Assembly: GCA_013399875.1 (NCBI GenBank)
Contig: VXAZ01000446.1
Span: 1,316,113-1,380,112, forward strand
Reading direction: 5' to 3'
Source: Gymnorhina tibicen
Lineage: Eukaryota > Chordata > Aves > Passeriformes > Artamidae
Length of the DNA: 64,000 bases
The position numbers were made by a program, and so were the translations under genes. Below are positions 53,801 to 62,800 of the stretch, in pieces. Positions within the stretch are counted from its first letter, which is position 1; each line of letters starts with the position of its first letter. Under the pieces are notes generated by a model that was not told the DNA's origin, ran no database searches, and was given only the letters and a program-made list of their open reading frames with translations.

Positions 53801-56800
53801 TGCCTATTTCTAAAACACAACAGAGCAGCTGCCTTCACTGAGCATCTGTACAGGCTCCCTCCCTACTCCCTTCACTCTGTATCAGGATGGGGAAATGCCA
53901 GCAATGAGAATGTCACAGAGAGCTCTCTGAGTCCAAGTTAGTGCTTCTTTGAGTCAAGAAAGGATGCCTGCTGAGCCTCCACCAGGCACTAGCGTCCCAT
54001 CAAAAAAATTATGGATAGTTTTAGTTATTCTAGAAGTAAATTTCCCTTGTGTCTGTTTTCAGTGCTGTGAACACAGCCAGTGCACAATGGGTAGGCAAAC
54101 AAAACTTAACTTGGAGATCAGCACAGGTTTTTGTTTGGCTGAATATTTTATTATTCCACCAATGACTGCAATCAGCAGAGAATATTTAATTTCACTTTTG
54201 CATATTCCACTCTGGATTTTCTCTTGGTGCCATGGAAATTAGAATGAATTCCAGCCCCTAAAATTAACTGCTAATGCTTTTGGGTTCCAGGGATCTCATT
54301 TTTGTAAGAAAAGGAGACAATTTTTACTACAGAGAATGGGAAACAAGTGTGTGCAACATTACAGTCTACTGCTTTCTGTACCCGAGCAAGGATAGGCTCC
54401 TTAGGAGGGGGAAGAAGAAATTTTATTTACATTCACTGAGGTACAATACATCTCCTAGCTCTTATGTGTGTACCCAGAACTACATGCTTATTATAGATAC
54501 TGTTTCATTTTCTGAAAAAGTCATTTCTTGCCTGGTCTTGGCTGGCTGGATCACTCCATCAAGCAGAAAGTTAATTTACAAACTGGAGAGTGTTCCCTGC
54601 TCATCTTAGCCCTCCAGCAGGCCCCAGCATGGCCAGGGTCAGGGAGCATATTACAAACAGTTCATTTGAGAAAGAGAATTTGCAGGGAAAGGTGAGTCAG
54701 GAGCATTTCTGTTAAGGGAACAGGCAGGCACAGAAACTGTGAAGTCCAGGAATCCTGAGAAGGGTCTCCCCAGCTGACCTAAGATGTCCCTGGAACCCCA
54801 GCTTACTTCAGTGAACAAATCCATCCTCCCAGTTCCCTCCTGGCAAGAGAGAGAGCGAAGGCAGGAAGTCATACCTTGATCACTGGAACTGTCTGGTTTA
54901 ACTTAGTCAGTGAATTCATGATGACAGGAGACTGGTCCAGCCACTCCTGGGACTTCAGGGCTAAATCAGCCATCTGCTCCAGGGTTGCATTCGACTACAA
55001 AAGAAGCCCACAACATATAAGGATTCATTTATTCATTACCTTACAGATTTTAACCAATAAATAAATCAGTAAAACAGCTGAGACCAAATTTTTTTCCTTA
55101 GGATTTTTCCTAGCATCCTCACAGTTTGGCAAAATGCCCCTTAACACACTGAATTTATGCAAGTACTTAAAAATATTATATTTAGAGTATGTCTTGAATA
55201 TCAGCTTTTCTTCTGCCACTGGTGTGCTTGTGAATGAGCACTGGTTACAGCATTTGTCCTGGGAGACACATCTCTCCTACTGGCTGAAAATATGGGGGTG
55301 AAACTTCATAAACTGAAGGCCTTAAACAATTGTCCTAGAAATATTAGACCAACAGCAGCTTCTGGAGGGAAGATTCAATCAAAGACAAAAGATGACTCAT
55401 ATGGCCAGCAAGGCAAGTAGGAAAAGATAATTTGATTAATGCTCCAAACAGTGAGAAAGCAGCCCTCTGCCTCCCAGAGAAACAAGCCCATGCTAGATAA
55501 ATTACAACCCTTTGGAGCGGGTGTATTCTGATGCCCCAGAATAGAGTCATACCTTTCCCATGATTGCCCGAGTTCCTGGGGTATCTGGTGTAAAAAGGAT
55601 CTTCCCAAGCACCATTGGTTTTAAAAAAGACCAAATCAAAGCTCCGGTCGGGGTCTTGACCAGGTCCAGGTAAAAGGATAAGCAAAATGGTGCTGCAAGG
55701 GGAGAAAAGCAAACAAATTGCACAGAGAACAAACAGACCAGACACAAGAAAGCTGCCAGTGTGTTTTTCTCCTATCTGCCCAGTTTGTTGCTGTGTCCAG
55801 TGAACGACTTCAGGGCCCTCTTCACTGACTGATCTAATGCATCTTGACAAAAGCAATCCACCCCCAAGATCTCCTGTTGCTGAACTCAAGACAACAAGCG
55901 GCTCGCTGGTAGAGCCAGCATTATCTGCTTGAAGGTTAAATGGAGTTTTGTGAACTCAGACGAGCTAATAATGTCAGTACAGTCAGAAAAACGACACATC
56001 AAGAAAAAGCAGTGACCTGTCGAGCCCTAGGACCAGATCATCAACAAATGGGAGCCAGTGCAGTGTCAAGCACTGCTCTGCTGCACAGGCGGTTTCCCTT
56101 TGAACATTTATGGAAATAAACCACCAATAATTAGGGCAGTGCAGATCTTAAGCTACCATAAATAATGAGCACTTACACCCCTCAGAGACATGGGGAATAG
56201 CTCAGCACTAGAGCTGTCTGGAAATAGCAGAGTTCGGCTCTGAAACGTTTGTGCCCTAGGGAGAAGCCAGACTTACTGGAATCCTGAGGAATCCCGTATT
56301 TCCTCATCAGCTTTTGGACATAGACGTCCTCTGCATTAGAACTGTTGATTATGGGGTCTCCAAAGTCTGGAAGCAAAGACTCAAAAAACAGGGGTGTGAT
56401 CTCCTGGTTGCAGAGGACTTTCGACATGGATTTAAATGTGCCGTGTGTTATCCTGAAGTTGTTTGGTTTAAACAATGCCTGCAGAAAAGACAAAACACAA
56501 ATAAATGCATGCTGAAATGCTGAAATAAATGCATTCTGCATGCTGAAAGCACCCCACTCAGAGAGAAATAACAGAATGACAAGGCAAGGACTGGACGTTT
56601 TTATACTTCTTTCTTATGAGAAGTTTGCCTCTATAAAAATAGGAACTTTCCATGGAAATCATGCATTTTTTGGTTAACCTCTGCTCTGGCAGAGGTGGCA
56701 CATTTATTTCCAGGTATGAGAGCCAATGTGGGAAGTGCCTACAATGTGTGCAGAGAAATTCCCTATAATGTGTGCCTGGTGACACTCACACACCCGGGTT

Positions 56801-59800
56801 ACAGCACAGATTTGTCACATGGATGTGCACATCACTGTCCCCATCTAGTCCATGCTGCACGTGGCTCTGCAATGTGCAGGGAGAATGATGACCAGGAACG
56901 ATTCCTGTCATCTGTGTTCTCCTGGACTGTGGATCAGAGATGGATTGGACACTGTGCTGGATGAAGGCAGTGCACCCTGGAGTTACTGCAGCTGTCAGAG
57001 CAGTAATGGGTTTCTACTGAATGTTTCGGGCACTCTCGAGGCTTTGGGTGTGATCTAATGCACACTAAAGCTAAAGCAATTTTTTGCTGCTGACTTTGGT
57101 GGGTTTGCCTTTAGTGGGAAGTTCTTCAGCTGTTTTTGCCAGCTGATCCTTCCAGTATTTTGCTGGAAGTCCTCCCTCCTTCAAGAGGAGGATTCTTGCT
57201 CCCAGTATCTCTCCCACAGCATGTGTTCCCCACTCACAAGCACATGATGGTCCCACTGCTCCAAATCAAAACTCTCCCAGGAAGGCAAAATAGAATCACA
57301 GAATGGTTTGGGTTGGAAGGGACCACAAAGCTCATCTCGTTCCAACCCCCTGCCACGGGCAGGGACACCTTCCAGAAGCCCCATCCAGCCTGGCCTTGAA
57401 CACTTCCAGGGATAAGTTTGAAAGAGATTCTTCTCAGAACACTGTTGCTTTGAAACAGAATCTGTGGTTTAATGCACCTGCGGCTTCCAGGGTAAGAAAT
57501 TACTGTGGAAACCATTCCAGTGGTATTTTGCCTCAAAAGCACACGCAGACTACACGTACCTTAGTCAGTGGCATTTTCCTGGACTGCTGGAGCTTTTTCA
57601 GGGAATGAATAGCTTGTAGCAATGGATCAACGCCAGATTCAACCTGGTGTCTGAAATATTTAATTTTTGTCAGAAGGCCTAACATCTTGTCCATGGGTTT
57701 CTGAAGTTCCTTGGGGAAAAACATCTGCAAGAGGCAGGAAGGAAATCAATTATGATGAGCAGGAATCTGCGTTCACAGGCATGTGCACGCCCATATTGTG
57801 TTAACTCAAACACGAGCACTGTGGGATTTTCCAAACTGTTAGGAGGCTTTACAGAGTGGCTGTCCCATGGGAAATGAATGGGATTTATATTCCTAAATCC
57901 CCAAGCACTTTTGCAAGCCACTCCCCTGAACATTACATAATCTAACAATGCATTTCCCAACACCTACAGTTGGGAAATGTGTGTCAGATACTGTGTCAGG
58001 TATGATCAAGTCTCTCATTTCACACAGGACAGGTGTCAAACACTACGAGTGACTTTTGACCTGAGCCCAAATTCATTGGCATTGCCATTTAACAACTTTT
58101 TTTGCCCAGGATCATTCCTGTATTTTTAAATACATGCACAGTATTCACTTCTCCATGAATGTTTTCTTAGTTGGGGAAGAAATTCGAATCATTTAATAAC
58201 TTTGTAGTTCCAAATAGATAGGGAAAAGCTATTTTAGAGGACTTTTTCCAGGGCTTCCCTTTTCAAGGAATCAAAAAATTTAGCTCAGTACCTCATTTTT
58301 GGGTCAGCTGGGAGTGTTCAAGAGGTTGTGACAGCACATAAAGGATACTAGCAAATAGGGAGGCATTTAGAGAAGGTCCAGTGCCTTTAAATGAGGTTTG
58401 CTGCTTTACACTAGCTGGGATTCTCATTTATATCCACGCTGTCATAGCATGGATATGCAGTAAAAATTGCTGCATGAGCAAAGCCTGATCTTTGGCTTGT
58501 GTAAATCAGTGTAGCTTCTGGCCACTGCAATGATATTTTATGACCTTTCAGCCACCGCGTGCAGCAAAGAACATAGAAACCACTCTAAAAATCCAGCACT
58601 AACCTTGTATAAGAAATTGTAAATGTCCAAGTGTCTCAGCAGGGTGACCCCAAGGACATAGGTGCTGTGAGTCCTCTCTGGCAGAGGGAGGCTGCACAAT
58701 TCCCGTGCCACCGCTTGCAGCTGCGGGTCAGCGGGACGGGCGCTGCAGGACTCCAGCTGCAGCATCTGTGAGATGAGCTGGGTGTGCACAAAGAGCAGAG
58801 AGATTTGTTAGGGGTGTGCTGCACGCTCCGCCACGCGTGGATTAATCTTGCCTTGCTGCTGTTCTTTCCATGGTGCCATATTTCAGCCAAGAAACCAGAA
58901 AATGCCTGCCCATTACTCCCGCTCCCAGGGACAAATCCTAAGGACTGTGTTTTACTACCCAGCTTGCACAGCAGTAAAAGCTTTTGTGGCTTCAATTTCT
59001 CATTGACTGATGCATGTGAAGTTTGGGAAAGAGCACGCTCTTTGGGGCCCAGTCCAGACAAGATGGCTGGGAAGGGGAAAAGCATCTGAGCTCTGCTTGC
59101 AGGAGCAGGAGGCTGAGGACGGGAAGCTCATCTCTCATTCTGGGAGGGTATTTTTGGACTCTGAGTGCTCTCACAAGTCGTGGTTACAAATGTACTTTTC
59201 CATTTGGACTGGGACAACTTCTCAGTGACCAGGACCTGACTGAAGACCCTGCTCAGCCCCCATTAGTGTGTCCCAGAGAGCCATGCCCTGCTCCAGATCC
59301 CTCTCCAGGCAGCGCCTGGCTGCCGACCAGCTCCCAGTGGCAGCCAAAGGGACCATATGGCTCCCAGTCTTCAATCGCTGGGCTGACATCAGTGATGCTC
59401 CTGCTGCATTCCTGGGGGCTATTGCAATCCAGAACATGCTCTGCTGTCTATCCCTGTGGGGTCAGCTGTGCTGTCACACACCCAGTGATCTGCTCAGCTG
59501 CATTCACTAACAAACACTGGCTTTAATGGTCCGAGCAGAAGAAAGCAACAAGATCTCCCAACAGGATAACAGCAAACTTACCTGACTGCTGTTTTCTGGG
59601 AAAGATGCTTCCAAAAGAGCATCAATGCTGGCTGTGGACATTCCTGTTGTGTTTTTGAGGTCCTCTTTGAGCTGGTCCACATTTTTAAACACATCTCTTA
59701 ACTTTTCTGTAACAAACAAAGAACAATTGATGTAACAGCTTTCTCCAGACACACAGCGAATCTCAAGCACACAGAGAAGACTTTATGTGAAGTATGGAAG

Positions 59801-62800
59801 TGTGGTACCTCACTGCTGCTAAGAAAAAGATCCAACAAAAACTTGGAACATACAGTCACTATTTCCTAAGTTTTACAGTCTGGTTTGTGGGCTGAAGTTA
59901 CCACGTCTCAGGATAGGAAAATTTGCTCAGATGGAAAGACTTGGTGCTTTCTTTGTGAAGAAAACAAAGGGTGGCCTTGAACAGGCTCTAGAAGTACCCC
60001 AGATAAAGGATCCCGAGGTCATGGTGTATGGTTATTTCATTAATACCACTTCTTCCTGGCAGATAGGCAATTCTTGGGATTGCCAGAAGAAAGTGTGGTA
60101 CCAGTGGTGATGTTTACCAACATCGTGAAGATAATACAGAAGAGTACCTTGCTTGCTTGAGTCTGTTAAACTCTCAGTGATGTTCAACATGGAATTCAAA
60201 GTAGCCATATACTGAGGAATCTCTTGAAAGAAAGCAATTTCTGGTACATTTTCTTGAAGCCTGAATTGGAAAAACAGAACAACAAACAAAACTGAGAATA
60301 TAAAGAGAAGGCAAGAGTCATTTCATAAACAGAATACTAAAACAGTCTAGCTCAGAGGGAGAGCCTCACCACTTCAGCTGTTCCTGGATGTCTGTGGCAT
60401 CCCCAATGAGCACATTTTGGAGCTCCTGGGAGATCCTCCTGTGACTCAGTACGTTGCTCACAAGTTGGCTGCTCAGCTCAGCAGCACGGAGGAGCTGCTC
60501 CTGAGACTGGCCTCGCTCACACAGCTCCCCAAAGGGAACCTCAGGGAGGTGGCAGAGGTGCTGGATTGACTTGAAGCTCTCGTAGTCACACAGAAGTCCT
60601 GTCAGATCCCGGAGGCGAGAGATCTTCAAAGGACATTTTGAAAAAAGGAAGACAAATGCACAAACACCAGTTAGATGACAGAATTACAAAAGGCAGGCTT
60701 TAAAGAGTTTAGCTGTCCCTTTCTGCTTCTCCTTGGGACTAAGATTTAAAAATGTATATATTTTTAGTTCATTCAAAAGGTCTCCAAAAGAACAGCTTGT
60801 AACAATCATTATGTGACCTTCTGGCAGACCTGGCTGGATCTAATAAACCTTGCAAACCTTAACATATCATTTCCCCTGCCCAACACACATAGACAGCAAT
60901 ACTCCATTGGACTTGCCTGTTTACTAATTAATCTTCCCAGAGACCAAATAAATCTCCCTTGCACAACAGGTTTAGCCTTTCAGATACCACCTGGTCATCT
61001 ACTGCAGCACAGGAAAGAGACTTGGCCAGAAGTCAGAGCTTCCTCATCTGCCAACCCATGTAAAATTATAGTCCTTTGCTATTATGGGCTTCCCTCTTGT
61101 CTGACATCGTTATTTACATTATCAGGCTTTTATGGGAAGAATTATTTTCAGGTTTATGCCTCTAAGTACCTGTCACACTGAGGCTCATCATATTATTGTT
61201 ACAGATATATTACACAGCAGCAACATTGCATACTGCTGTATTTTTCTAAAAGGACTTTTAAATGCTATTTCTCATATGGAGCAATAGACTAAAGTGCATG
61301 CATGCTATTAGTGCAGTCATGAATGCATGGGCTAAGAAGCATTTTATTCAAATGAGGCATTGCCAGACCCAAAGCTGGTGAGGGAGTAAGCAATACTGGT
61401 GCTTAATCTCAGAAGCCACTCTGGCGTTGTGAGACATCGGGGGCTAGGGGAGCATGTGGGGACTTGACTCCAGCCATGCTGGTGTTGGTACAGCTCCTTA
61501 GGTACAGCAGTAACCCAGTTAGTCATGCTTCTAACTGCCAATTAGGAATGCACAATTCCACGGATTTTCAGCAGGGCAGAGGTATCTAATCCCTATCTGT
61601 GCCTTTGAGAACTCCTCCCTTCCTCCCCCTCAACTTGAAGCTCAGGCATCCCAGAATGATCTCAGCCCTGCAAGGCGCTTCAGTAAGTCTCAATGTACTG
61701 AAATTTAGAACGACTGGTGCACTGAGGAATTGCTGCCACTGGCCATCTCTGCAGTGCTCATCCTTCTGGGATGGCTGGTGGGAAACAGAGCCATCCTATC
61801 CAGCACACGGGAGGACAAGAACACCTCTACCTCCTCTGAAAAACGGGTGCACACTCGGTAGGGACAGATAAAAGGAAAAGTTGCTCAACCCAGTTTACAG
61901 GTGACCTTCAAATGCAGGCAGCAGGCAGAACACAGAGTTTCAGTCCTAGTTCTTATCAGCTGTTCTTTTAAGAAAACTTTTTTCCGTACTCTGTTTTTCA
62001 AAACCACCATTGCACATTCATGTATCACTGCGGGATGTCCTTCAAGTCAGCATTTTAAGCAGACTCACTTTTAGCTTCAGGAGCTCTGGTATGGATGAAT
62101 GTTTCTCAGAGGTATCATTTTGCATAAAAGAGTTCTTTTTCAGATGAGTTTGCTTCAAAAGCAGTGTGATGTTTCCTGTGCAGGGGAAAAAAACCAATAG
62201 TTACTCCGGACAAAAATGCCAGAAACTTCACAGATAGGAATATCAGCACTTTGATTCTGAGGCCAACTGAGCATTGTTACTTTCCACCAAACTCCCATGG
62301 CTGAGGACCTCTGAAATCACAGAGCAAGGCCTAGGTGGTAATCTGGATTATAATGGATCCAGTTCAAGCAGGTGCTCTGTTCCTAGTGAAACCCACCCCA
62401 TCCTGGTAACAGGTGCACAGGTAAAACCTCTCAGGTGTTACAATAAGTACAAATGAATATCTCTGTGAAATACCATGTTAACTCTCAGAAATAACTGCTG
62501 TTATCTTATAGCTACATAAAACTGTGAAGGGAAAGAGGTTTCTATTTGTAAGATTGCTTTGTCTGAGTGTCAGTAACCTGTCATCACATAGAGAAGAGGA
62601 GATGTGCCTTCTGGAGACTGGGATGGAAACTTATAATCACAATGTGACATAACTCAAACAAAACCTGAGTCTGGCTTCCCCAGGTCTCACAGCTCCAGTT
62701 AATTGCCAGCAGATAAAACCATGTAGCACCATTCCTTCCCACCATTAGACAAAACACAGGCAGGACACATTCCAACTGAGGCCCCTCAGCACTAATGAAA

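Noticed and set aside
57071..57256. Minus-strand ORF ending in a Lys-rich stretch, considered as a retroposed gene piece
   Set aside because: I could not assign it to any family, and it is short and next to a CR1 copy. Left as intronic sequence.
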